This document shows positions 1 to 7,156 of a DNA stretch of 7,515 nucleotides, piece by piece. The position numbers were made by a program, and so were the translations under genes. Within the stretch, counting starts at the first letter, position 1, and every line of letters begins with the position of its first letter. The stretch comes from Treponema sp. UBA4328 (GTDB lineage Bacteria; Spirochaetota; Spirochaetia; Treponematales; Treponemataceae): contig DGTU01000161.1 in the NCBI GenBank assembly GCA_002394465.1, positions 1 through 7,515 of the forward strand, read 5' to 3'. Under the pieces are notes generated by a model, which had not been told where the DNA came from, ran no database searches, and worked only from the letters and a program-made list of their open reading frames with translations.

Positions 1-1412
1 CTTTCAGAAAAATAAACGAAGCCGTCATGAACCATAAAATACGGAGAAGGAAGGTTTATGTCAAATTTATTCAGCAGCCAGTTAAGGAAAGAAGGCAGTG
101 AAAGCTTTGAAAGCCTTACGCCGCCGAGAATCAGGCTGTTGTCTTCTTTTACAAGAATTGAAGACGTAATTTTGTCAAAAACTTTCTGACGCTGTTTTTC
201 ATCACGGATCTGAATTGCAAAAACCGGATCATTCTGATTTTCAATTCCAAGAGCCGCAAATTCACTTCCCGACCAGCTGAAAAGAAGTTCGTTCAGGTCA
301 AGGCCGAGTACATTTTTACAGAGTGAATCAGAGCTTTCCCAGGTTGACTCAATGTTTTTTGACTTCGGAACAAGCGGGAAAACGGCAGATTTGAGTTCAT
401 CAAGAGTACCGGCAGTAAGGAAGGTATAATACTGGGTTCCGTCAACTGTTCTGTTGAGGATCGCAGGAACGGAAGATTTTTTTGTAAGGATTGAATGCAG
501 TGACGAATTTTCATTTTCATCTGCTTCATACGGAACAGAACACTTTACGTCTATCTCTGAATCGGACAGGTCAAAATCAATTACCGTAAGCTTTTCCCTG
601 TCAATGATTTTTGAAATGGAAGAAATGATTTCGTCATCACTCAGGGAATCCGTAAATTCTCGTGCGTTAACGGCAATGCGGATATCATCCGTTGATGTTC
701 CGAGGAGTTCTGCCTCCCCTTTTGAATATTCACCGGAATGAGAAGTCAGTACACCGCGTTTAAGCAGCGGAAGGTTATTTGAAGCAACAACGAGATTCTT
801 TACACAGACAATATATACTGCACTGCTGCTTCCTGGAGAGCGGTAAACGAAATAAGGACATTCTTCATCGTAGAAGAACGAAAGGTCTTTAAGTGCTTCG
901 ATTTCAATATTTTTGATTATAAGGTCAGCAAAACGTGATGCAAATGAAAGATAGCTCAGGTCAATTACGGCCAGAAAATTCATTTCCTTTCCGTCAGGAT
1001 AGAAGGCGGCATCAATGTTGCGGTTGGCAAAATACCTGAAATATTCATTTTCCCGAAGTGAGGATGAACGGTAATTCATGAAAGGTTCGCGGAAAGTCCT
1101 GAAGCTCTGTCCTGACAGGAGAACATCCATTGCCTGAATGTCGGCAACGTCTTCAAGCGTATCAACGGCAGAATCCGTATGAACGTAGAAGGCATAATCG
1201 CGCGGAATTACCTCAAGGACATCCCTGGAATCAAATTTGCACCAGGCAAGAAAGGCTGCAATTATGATTACAAGCACAAGAATTAATTTAATGATAAAAC
1301 CGAAGAGTTTTCCGATAAATGATTTTTTTTGTTTTGAAACAGGCTTTACGTCCTGAACCTGCTCAGAAGTTTCTGCATTTTCCATAAATGATATTTTACG
1401 ACTTTTTCCCAT
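1..1412 (-). CDS. Membrane-anchored protein of unknown function, DUF3352-like (3' end missing)
   Basis: I do not firmly recognise this gene. Minus-strand translation is open without a stop from 1412 to the left edge, giving at least 470 residues. The N-terminus is short, charged and cytoplasmic-like (about residues 1-34, rich in Lys/Glu/Gln). One hydrophobic segment follows (about 35-57, rich in Ile/Leu/Val), then a long mixed alpha/beta region, so it is probably a single-pass inner-membrane protein with an extracytoplasmic body. The opening of that body (IPRDYAFYVHTDSAVDTL) and a later stretch near residues 370-400 (SWSGSEFAAL, then PVFAIQIRDE) recall the layout of DUF3352 proteins; this is a weak family inference. 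The start is uncertain. ATG at 1412 has a weak AGAG four bases upstream. An in-frame ATG at 1385 has no visible ribosome site but would fit a promoter close to 1417. It is separated from the upstream lipoprotein gene by a strong terminator, so it is probably transcribed on its own. Confidence 0.85.
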   Translation of the reverse strand, partial: MGKSRKISFMENAETSEQVQDVKPVSKQKKSFIGKLFGFIIKLILVLVIIIAAFLAWCKFDSRDVLEVIPRDYAFYVHTDSAVDTLEDVADIQAMDVLLSGQSFRTFREPFMNYRSSSLRENEYFRYFANRNIDAAFYPDGKEMNFLAVIDLSYLSFASRFADLIIKNIEIEALKDLSFFYDEECPYFVYRSPGSSSAVYIVCVKNLVVASNNLPLLKRGVLTSHSGEYSKGEAELLGTSTDDIRIAVNAREFTDSLSDDEIISSISKIIDREKLTVIDFDLSDSEIDVKCSVPYEADENENSSLHSILTKKSSVPAILNRTVDGTQYYTFLTAGTLDELKSAVFPLVPKSKNIESTWESSDSLCKNVLGLDLNELLFSWSGSEFAALGIENQNDPVFAIQIRDEKQRQKVFDKITSSILVKEDNSLILGGVRLSKLSLPSFLNWLLNKFDINLPSPYFMVHDGFVYFSE

Positions 1413-1439
1413 AAAACTCTATAGTTGATACAGTGATAT

Positions 1440-1477
1440 AAAAAAAATCCCCTTCCCGCTCAGAAACGGAAAGGGGA
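1440..1477 (-). terminator. Intrinsic terminator of the lyase/Ig-lipoprotein unit
   Basis: On the minus strand an 11-base arm (complement of 1467-1477) pairs with the complement of 1448-1458, with a single G-U wobble and an 8-base loop. Eight T residues (complement of 1440-1447) follow. It lies 23 bases past the stop of the Ig-rich lipoprotein and just upstream of the next gene, so it ends the two-gene unit and separates it from the DUF3352-like gene. Confidence 0.93.
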
Positions 1478-1500
1478 AATACCGTCAGTTACGACAGAAA

Positions 1501-4500
1501 TTATTCAATTGTAATTCCTGTGAGACAGGTCTCGGTTGCATTCTGCTTGAGGGTAAACGTAGTTCCACCCGGAATCGTTATTGACTCAGCAGTAGCAATT
1601 TCAGCTGCGGTACTTGTTGAACCTACGCTTCCAGCAACAGGAAGTTCAACCAATGCAGCATAAGTCTTTTCTTCATTGTTTTCGGTATAAAGAAGTTTAT
1701 ATGATCCGGCTGATGATTTTATATTTATGTAGTTTACAGTCAGAGTATAAGTCAAATCAGTACTTCCCGGTGTCGTAAACTTAACAGAACCTTTTGAATC
1801 CATCTTAAGTGATGCCTTTTTAACTTTATCCGGGAAATAATCCTTACCAGAGCCTGAAACCGTAACATTGAGAACTGCGTTGTTTACGATTGTTGGAGTC
1901 GTAACAGTTGTAGTGTCAAAGGTAATGCTTCCGCCGAGAGGTTTAGAGCCAACGTATACGCTTACGGCATCAGAAGCAACGGTTACACCGCTTTCAGCTC
2001 CTGTTACGACAAACCTGAAGTATGCAGAACCGTCATTATCTGAACTGAATTCGTAAGTCTTTGATGCTGCGCCTTCGATATCAGAATATTCACCTGAAGC
2101 AGAAGAAGCTTTCTGCCAGATGAATGAAACATCTTCTTCAAGTACAGTCTCATCAAATACTGCAGTAAGGGTTGCAGTTCCTGTTGATGCTGCAATCTCA
2201 GATTTGTCAGTGCTTACAGAAGGAATATCCTCTGCAGTCAGAAGGCGTTTTGAAGCGTCTACAGTCAGGGCGATTAAGTCCGTTACTGAAGTTCCGTCAA
2301 CGGTTACGGTAATTGTTCCCGTGTAGTTTTCTGAAATCTCTGGCTTTACGGTAATAAGGCCGTCGCTGCTTAATGTGATATTCTCACTCTCTGGAGAAAG
2401 TGACCAGCTTAAAGTCTGTTCAACTGCTGCAGCCGGCCTTATTGACGCATTAAGCTGATACGTAACTTCAGCCTTTTCCCTCTTGAGGGCAACTGTTCTT
2501 GAACTACCGCCGTCTGGAACAGCAATAGCTGCGCCTTCAGAATCAGTAATTGTTACGCCTGAAGCATGTATTGTAATTTCAGGCTCGGCAAGAGTTTCCT
2601 GTTCAGTATAAATGCGTACCGCAGAAACATAGACTGCTTCACCTGCCGTCAGGTCGATTCCGACTACAGAATAAGGACTTGAGCCTGTGTAATCATATGA
2701 AATCGTGTGCTTGTCAGCGGACTTGTGCGTTGTACTGAGTACTGTATTCATCTCAGTTCCGCTGGCAACAGAAATCTGTGTAGTTGTGCCGTCTGCAGAA
2801 GCAGCGTCTTCTTCCAGGGTCTTTATGTAAATCATGCGAGAAGTATTATTTTTGCCTGTTGCAAAGATGTCGGCTTCAATACGGTATTTACCTGCAACTT
2901 CTGCAGCAAACAGTACAGGAGACTGGTCTGCAACGCTTCCGTCACCTGATGAAGCTGCACGGTTAAGGAAGAGTGCTTTTTTGTCAGCACGCTGGAGTAC
3001 CACTGCGCCCTTCTGGAACCAGAAATGAGAATAAACGTAAGTTTCAAAACCGGTTTCACTTCCGTCAATTGTTACCTTTGTTGCATCTCCTTTATTTGAA
3101 GTAACCTTACTGTAAGGATATGCAGCTGCCCAGGCATCAGCAGATTCCTGTGCCATGTTTACGGTATGAACATAAACCTTTGTAACGTTTACGTTAAATG
3201 ACGTCGTTACGCTTTCATCTTCTGCAAGGGTAACAGTTACAGTCTTGCTTCCTGCAGTCGTAAAGTCTACGGAACTGAGTGTGTATTCAGATGAATCAAG
3301 GATTATTGTTGTATCATCAGATTTTGCTGCAGTTACGACAAGACCGTCTGTCTTGAGTGCAGTATCCGTTGAAAGATATTCAGTCTTTGAAGGAGCTGTA
3401 GTTACTGCAATTTCCTTTATGAATACAGGAATTGTAATCGTTTCATAAACAGAAATTCCGTCTACCTCATTTGCAGTTGCATAAACCTTAACGGTACCGT
3501 CCTTAGTTACGCCTGACATGTCAAGAAGGCCCGTATCGTCCCGGATTAAGGCTCCCGTATCAGACTCTACGGACCAGTTTACGCTCTGAGTCATTTTTGC
3601 AATTGTAGCATCAGCAGGAAGAATCTGACCAATACTGAATGAAGCAGTTCCGTTCTTTTTAACGGTTGAAGCACTTGCAAGAATAGTAATTGATGTTGCC
3701 GGAACTGACTTAATTGTAATTTCTGTAGCTGAAGTTGACTTTCCGCCGTATGTAAACATGATGTTCTTTGTAATTGACTTAACTGTTACAAAATCATCAG
3801 CCGTAACTGAATCCCAGGTAAAGGCATTTGAGCCGGCAGTCATCGTTACGCCGTCTGTCGTTGCTGCAAGCTCTTCGTTGAGGGAGCTTTCTGAATATTC
3901 AACGCTCAGGGTAACGTCAAGGTTTTCACCATAACTGTATGAAGTCTTTGAACCTTCCTTTACTGATACGGAAGTTACTGATGCATCGATAATATCCACG
4001 TCAAAACTTACAGTCTTTACGACAGATTCACTGGCAAACTCTGCAGCAGAAGGAACATAAGTTACGGTTACAGTCTGTCCGGTAACGGCAGCAGAAGAAT
4101 CAAATCCGGTATAGCTGAACAGTGATTTATTCGTTCCGTCAACGGTAATTGAAGTCGGATAGTCAGGATCATCGTCAAGAGGATGATCATAAGCAACCAC
4201 AACCATCATTCCTTCAAGTGCAAGCGAAGTTCCTGTGGCATATTTTGTTTTTGAAGGAGCATTTACAAGGGTCACTCCAGTAACTTTTGGAATTACTGAA
4301 AGTACCTGATATTCAATTATGTTGGACTTAGTATCAGTTCCCTTAAACTGTGCCCAGACCTGAACCTTAGAAGAAGAAGGCCTGCGGGCAGTTATAGAAC
4401 CAGTTTGACTAATCATGAGTACCGATTCATCAGATGATTTCCATTCGATCTCGTTTCCGGCAGCAGATTCAGGATATATAGAAGCAGTAAGCTGCTGTGA

Positions 4501-4674
4501 AGTATCCCCTACTGCAATTTTTACTGCAGTCTGACCGGTTATGACGATTCCGGCATCAACCTTTACTGAAGGCTTTACGATAACCGTTTCATCCTCACCG
4601 GAACATGAAACAAAAGCGGCTCCGATAACTGCAAGAGAAGCCAGAACTGATATTATTTTTCTCAATTTTTTCAT
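1501..4674 (-). CDS. Large multi-Ig-domain lipoprotein, putative surface carbohydrate-binding partner of the pectate lyase
   Basis: The protein has 1057 residues. The start is ATG at 4674, because it gives a lipoprotein signal peptide (MKKLRKIISV..., lipobox F21-V22-S23-C24) and has GGAG seven bases upstream; reading further upstream only overlaps the lyase gene out of frame. Domains by eye: Big_2-like ~35-127; Big_3-like ~130-229; a degenerate Big_3-like repeat ~231-322; Big_2-like ~325-416; Big_3-like ~420-500; an unassigned beta-rich region with many aromatic residues ~501-690; Big_2-like ~697-807; another Ig-like domain ~812-910 (FIWQKA, then YFRFVV); and a C-terminal beta-rich module ~915-1057. 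The Big_3 units repeat the motif APSKT-[KE]-Y. No catalytic motif was found, and the only cysteines are C24 and C1050. It sits 13 bases after the pectate lyase and so is very likely co-expressed. Inferred role: an outer-surface scaffold or pectin-binding protein. An adhesin is the main alternative. Confidence 0.9.
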   Translation of the reverse strand: MKKLRKIISVLASLAVIGAAFVSCSGEDETVIVKPSVKVDAGIVITGQTAVKIAVGDTSQQLTASIYPESAAGNEIEWKSSDESVLMISQTGSITARRPSSSKVQVWAQFKGTDTKSNIIEYQVLSVIPKVTGVTLVNAPSKTKYATGTSLALEGMMVVVAYDHPLDDDPDYPTSITVDGTNKSLFSYTGFDSSAAVTGQTVTVTYVPSAAEFASESVVKTVSFDVDIIDASVTSVSVKEGSKTSYSYGENLDVTLSVEYSESSLNEELAATTDGVTMTAGSNAFTWDSVTADDFVTVKSITKNIMFTYGGKSTSATEITIKSVPATSITILASASTVKKNGTASFSIGQILPADATIAKMTQSVNWSVESDTGALIRDDTGLLDMSGVTKDGTVKVYATANEVDGISVYETITIPVFIKEIAVTTAPSKTEYLSTDTALKTDGLVVTAAKSDDTTIILDSSEYTLSSVDFTTAGSKTVTVTLAEDESVTTSFNVNVTKVYVHTVNMAQESADAWAAAYPYSKVTSNKGDATKVTIDGSETGFETYVYSHFWFQKGAVVLQRADKKALFLNRAASSGDGSVADQSPVLFAAEVAGKYRIEADIFATGKNNTSRMIYIKTLEEDAASADGTTTQISVASGTEMNTVLSTTHKSADKHTISYDYTGSSPYSVVGIDLTAGEAVYVSAVRIYTEQETLAEPEITIHASGVTITDSEGAAIAVPDGGSSRTVALKREKAEVTYQLNASIRPAAAVEQTLSWSLSPESENITLSSDGLITVKPEISENYTGTITVTVDGTSVTDLIALTVDASKRLLTAEDIPSVSTDKSEIAASTGTATLTAVFDETVLEEDVSFIWQKASSASGEYSDIEGAASKTYEFSSDNDGSAYFRFVVTGAESGVTVASDAVSVYVGSKPLGGSITFDTTTVTTPTIVNNAVLNVTVSGSGKDYFPDKVKKASLKMDSKGSVKFTTPGSTDLTYTLTVNYINIKSSAGSYKLLYTENNEEKTYAALVELPVAGSVGSTSTAAEIATAESITIPGGTTFTLKQNATETCLTGITIE

Positions 4675-4681
4675 ATTTTGT

Positions 4682-4685
4682 CTCC
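4682..4685 (-). promoter_or_regulatory. Ribosome binding site deciding the Ig-lipoprotein start
   Basis: GGAG on the minus strand (complement of CTCC) lies seven bases before ATG 4674 and only two bases after the TAA of the lyase at 4688-4690. This supports the 4674 start over the ATG at 4869. The 13-base gap leaves no room for a promoter or terminator, which suggests translational coupling. Confidence 0.85.
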
Positions 4686-4687
4686 AG

Positions 4688-6934
4688 TTAGTAAACAGCT
4701 TTTTCTGTGATTCCGTAAACGGAAACAAGACTTGAAGTGTATCCGACAACGGCAGCTTTAAGCGCTGTATCAACGGCATAATCAACGTCTTTTGCAGCAT
4801 TTGTTGCGTCACTTGATTTATGGCCGTAACCTGCAAATTCAAAGTCTCCGTTTTCAATGCGGCCTGCATAAGTCATTACGCTCGTCCTTGCTTCATCCGG
4901 TGTCTGAACGGTGTATCCGTAAAAATCAGAAGAAGTATCAAAGTTAGAATACTTGTCTCCGCCGCTGAATGCAGTTACGGTTGAAGGAACCGTTTCGTTT
5001 CTTGAAGAAGCTTCCCATGCATCAAAGTGAACACTGGTATCAACACCTGAAGGAAGGCTTCCCTTTACACCCTTTGTAATGAGCGGGCTCGTGTTGCTGT
5101 TTTTGTGAGGCCAGTACGAAGTTACGTTTAGCGTATCAACAATCTTATTATTGTATGACTTGATTGATCCGCCTGATTCACTTGAGAAAGTTCCGTAGTT
5201 TGCAGGATCATATTTTGAGCTTCCTGCATAAACATCATTACCCTGGAGTGAAGACATCATCGGGAATTTAACGTTACGGAAGTAATTTGCTTCAACAAAG
5301 GCATCAGCACCAGTTGTAGCACCTGTACCGTATTTTGAGTTTCCGTCATAGTAGTTGTTGTAGATATGAACAGTCATTGTACGGATACGAGGATGACGCG
5401 AATCAGAATGGTCAAACCAGTTATGATGATATGTAATGTAGTTAGGACCTGATTCAGATTTCATACCACAGAGAGACATTTTTCCTGAATCCCAGAAGTG
5501 GTTGTAAGAGTAAGTCTGATACTTTGAATCGCCCTTAACGTCAAGCGAACCGTCCCCCTTTGCCTGGTCACTGTCACCGCCGGTTGAACCGTAGAAGATA
5601 TCACAGTTATGAACCCATGTATACAAATTGCCGGTATCAAGTGAAATACCGTCATCAGCAAAGCACATGAAGCCGAGGTTACGGAGTTCAACATAATGTG
5701 AGTCACGGCAAAGGATTCCAAAGCCCCAGAATGTGGCATCATCACCTACACCCTCGATAGTAAACATTGTATCAACTTTACCTGTTCCCTTAATCTGTAA
5801 ACCTTCTGCAGAAGAGCCCCATGAAGATTTAGGGAAACCAGTTGTATCAATTTTACCGATTACACGGATACATACAGGTACATTATTGTTATAAGAAGCA
5901 TATTTACAGTAGCCGGAATTATTAACAATTGCCTGAACACCAGTCAAAGTGATTTTTTCACCCTTTGCATTCTTATTGATTTCAAGTGCAACAGTATTAA
6001 AATTATCATTATCAACATAAATAACGATTGCGCCGTCCTTTAATGTGCCGTCTGCCTTATAAGCGCCTGGAAGAACATCAGCTGTAAATGCATAACCGCA
6101 CCTGTCATGACTTGCAACGGAAGCAGAAGCAGTTGCAGGAGTTCCGCCGTTTGCAGCAACTTCAAAGTCATAGTCACCCTGGGCAAGCCCCGGAATGTCA
6201 GCGCGGATCATCTGACCGTAACTGCGGATAAGAGGTGTATCAATGGTTGTCCATGCAGAAGCATCAGATTTTTTATATTTTACTGTGTAAGTTGCATTTG
6301 AAACAGGATTCCATTCGAGGTAAGCGCTTTCAAGCCAGCCTACGACACGGGTAATCGTTACGGAAGCACCGGCAGGACTGTCGATGGTACCTTCACCTGA
6401 AGAACCTGTCATTCCCTGCCCTGTCTTTCCGTTTCCGCCGCCAGAGCCAGAACCGCCGCCACCTGAACCTGAGCCGTCATCAACATCCGTGACATCATCT
6501 TCAGAAGTTTCTTTTTCCGTAGATTCTGAAGCAGGAACGGTTTCAGCTGCAGAGTAAACGTTAATATCGATTTCTCCGCTTTTTTTACCGCCGATTACGG
6601 CATAAACGCTTGCAGTGCGGCTTGCAGAACCGCTTTCATCAATATCAAGTTCTTCAGCCTGTGGAATTCCATAGGCAGTAGTTCCTGCATTCGTAACTTC
6701 AAGTACGTCAGTTGCAGTAGAGACCCATTTTACGGAATCATAGTAAGCATTTGAAGGCGTAACGACTGCAGTAAGCTTAACCGGAGAATCTCCGACCTTA
6801 AGGCCGGTCTTCTCAGCCTTAATTACAACAGCCTGAACGCCGTGTTTTACATAAGTAGTTGAACTGCTGGAGCAGGCCGTAACAAGTACAGTCAGAAAGC
6901 ACAATAACCCTGAGGCAGAAATCTTAATCTTCAA
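4688..6934 (-). CDS. Modular pectate lyase (polysaccharide lyase family 1), surface lipoprotein
   Basis: Predicted endo-pectate lyase (EC 4.2.2.2), 748 residues, cleaving polygalacturonate by calcium-dependent beta-elimination. The start is TTG at 6934, preceded by AAGGGGG five bases upstream. No in-frame ATG exists near it, and TTG gives a lipoprotein signal with lipobox V18-T19-A20-C21. Domains: Big_2-like ~33-128; an acidic Ser/Thr/Glu stretch ~130-153; a Gly/Ser linker ~154-183; an FnIII-like module ~188-275 (GWLESAYLEWNPVS), a type often fused to PL1 enzymes; and a right-handed beta-helix catalytic domain from ~277. Catalytic landmarks by analogy with Erwinia PelC: D428 in ADDGISLD and D461/D465 in DGSLD as calcium ligands, K485 in SGKMSL, and R513/R518 in the RxPxxR motif (RHPRIR), with R513 as the probable base. 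YITYHHNWFDHS and VHIYNNYYDG flank that motif as expected. All key residues are present, so it is probably active. The mature protein should be lipid-anchored, with the linker extending the enzyme from the surface. Substrate preference (pectate versus methylated pectin) cannot be read from sequence. Confidence 0.95.
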   Translation of the reverse strand: MKIKISASGLLCFLTVLVTACSSSSTTYVKHGVQAVVIKAEKTGLKVGDSPVKLTAVVTPSNAYYDSVKWVSTATDVLEVTNAGTTAYGIPQAEELDIDESGSASRTASVYAVIGGKKSGEIDINVYSAAETVPASESTEKETSEDDVTDVDDGSGSGGGGSGSGGGNGKTGQGMTGSSGEGTIDSPAGASVTITRVVGWLESAYLEWNPVSNATYTVKYKKSDASAWTTIDTPLIRSYGQMIRADIPGLAQGDYDFEVAANGGTPATASASVASHDRCGYAFTADVLPGAYKADGTLKDGAIVIYVDNDNFNTVALEINKNAKGEKITLTGVQAIVNNSGYCKYASYNNNVPVCIRVIGKIDTTGFPKSSWGSSAEGLQIKGTGKVDTMFTIEGVGDDATFWGFGILCRDSHYVELRNLGFMCFADDGISLDTGNLYTWVHNCDIFYGSTGGDSDQAKGDGSLDVKGDSKYQTYSYNHFWDSGKMSLCGMKSESGPNYITYHHNWFDHSDSRHPRIRTMTVHIYNNYYDGNSKYGTGATTGADAFVEANYFRNVKFPMMSSLQGNDVYAGSSKYDPANYGTFSSESGGSIKSYNNKIVDTLNVTSYWPHKNSNTSPLITKGVKGSLPSGVDTSVHFDAWEASSRNETVPSTVTAFSGGDKYSNFDTSSDFYGYTVQTPDEARTSVMTYAGRIENGDFEFAGYGHKSSDATNAAKDVDYAVDTALKAAVVGYTSSLVSVYGITEKAVY

Positions 6935-6939
6935 AATAT

Positions 6940-6946
6940 CCCCCTT
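6940..6946 (-). promoter_or_regulatory. Strong Shine-Dalgarno for a TTG start
   Basis: The minus strand reads AAGGGGG, then ATATT, then TTG at 6934-6932. The purine-rich tract with five-base spacing identifies the non-ATG start of the pectate lyase. No ATG or GTG alternative would preserve the signal peptide. Confidence 0.85.
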
Positions 6947-6950
6947 AAAA

Positions 6951-6966
6951 AAGCATAGACATGCTT
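6951..6966. repeat. Inverted repeat in the lyase leader
   Basis: AAGCAT-AGAC-ATGCTT is a perfect six-base inverted repeat with a four-base loop. On the mRNA strand it is followed by a run of T residues (AUGCUUUUUU) just before the Shine-Dalgarno. It could be a weak attenuator-like hairpin or an operator; six mostly A/T pairs make a stable terminator unlikely. Confidence 0.55.
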
Positions 6967-6980
6967 CTATAGGATAGAAG
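6964..6980. repeat. Inverted repeat overlapping the candidate -10, possible operator
   Basis: CTTCTAT-AGG-ATAGAAG is a perfect seven-base inverted repeat with a three-base centre. It overlaps both the candidate -10 hexamer at 6979-6984 and, by three bases, the neighbouring inverted repeat at 6951-6966. The position fits a repressor operator. If transcribed in full, the two hairpins would compete for the shared AAG. Confidence 0.5.
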
Positions 6981-6998
6981 TATACAAAAGAGGTGCAA
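6971..6998 (-). promoter_or_regulatory. Candidate promoter of the pectate lyase unit
   Basis: On the minus strand TTGCAC (complement of 6993-6998) resembles a -35 box and is followed after 16 bases by TATCCT (6971-6976). The better -10 match, TATACT (6979-6984), lies between them but has only a poor -35 (TGAAAA) 17 bases upstream. Some promoter is required here, because a strong terminator lies upstream and the lyase starts at 6934. Which hexamers are used is uncertain. Confidence 0.4.
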
Positions 6999-7022
6999 GA
7001 GTTTTCATTTTAATTTTTGCAC
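6993..7022. repeat. Spaced inverted repeat GTGCAA-N18-TTGCAC
   Basis: Two perfect six-base inverted half-sites (6993-6998 and 7017-7022) lie 24 bases apart, centre to centre. The inner half coincides with the candidate -35 box. The arrangement could bind a dimeric regulator, but half-sites this short may occur by chance in AT-rich DNA. Confidence 0.35.
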
Positions 7023-7115
7023 TATTCAGTTATTGAAAGGCATAAAGGGTAAAAATTGAACACTTTTTGGACAAAAAAGACGTTTACAGCAATTCTGAGG
7101 ATATAATTTATGCAT

Positions 7116-7142
7116 AAAAAAAAGGGCTTCAACCGAAGCCCC
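7116..7142 (-). terminator. Intrinsic terminator of gap
   Basis: On the minus strand GGGCTTC-GGTT-GAAGCCC forms a perfect seven-base stem with a tetraloop, followed by eight T residues (complement of 7116-7123). The flanking A and T runs can extend the stem past a one-base bulge. It lies 14 bases past the gap stop codon and separates gap from the pectate lyase unit. Confidence 0.95.
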
Positions 7143-7156
7143 TTTTAACTCAACTA

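Noticed and set aside
293..529. 78-residue minus-strand open frame
   Set aside because: It lies in another frame inside the left-edge gene and shows no ribosome site or family motif.
454..741. 95-residue plus-strand open frame
   Set aside because: It is antisense to the continuously open left-edge gene, which has a coherent membrane-protein translation; the plus-strand frame is Ser-rich shadow sequence with no recognisable family.
1413..1439. Promoter for the left-edge gene
   Set aside because: TATAGA and TATATC resemble -10 boxes but no convincing -35 is present and the spacing conflicts with the 1412 start, so no promoter is called.
4675..4869. Upstream extension of the Ig-lipoprotein reading frame to an ATG at 4869
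   Set aside because: The added 65 residues overlap the lyase coding sequence in another frame, lack a signal peptide at the front, and the ATG at 4674 has its own ribosome site and lipoprotein signal.
5461..5745. 94-residue minus-strand open frame inside the lyase
   Set aside because: It is out of frame with a pectate lyase whose catalytic motifs are all intact; no independent support was found.
6951..6966. Leader hairpin as a true Rho-independent terminator
   Set aside because: The stem is only six pairs, mostly A/T, and part of the T run is used in the stem; it is kept only as an inverted repeat with a possible regulatory role.
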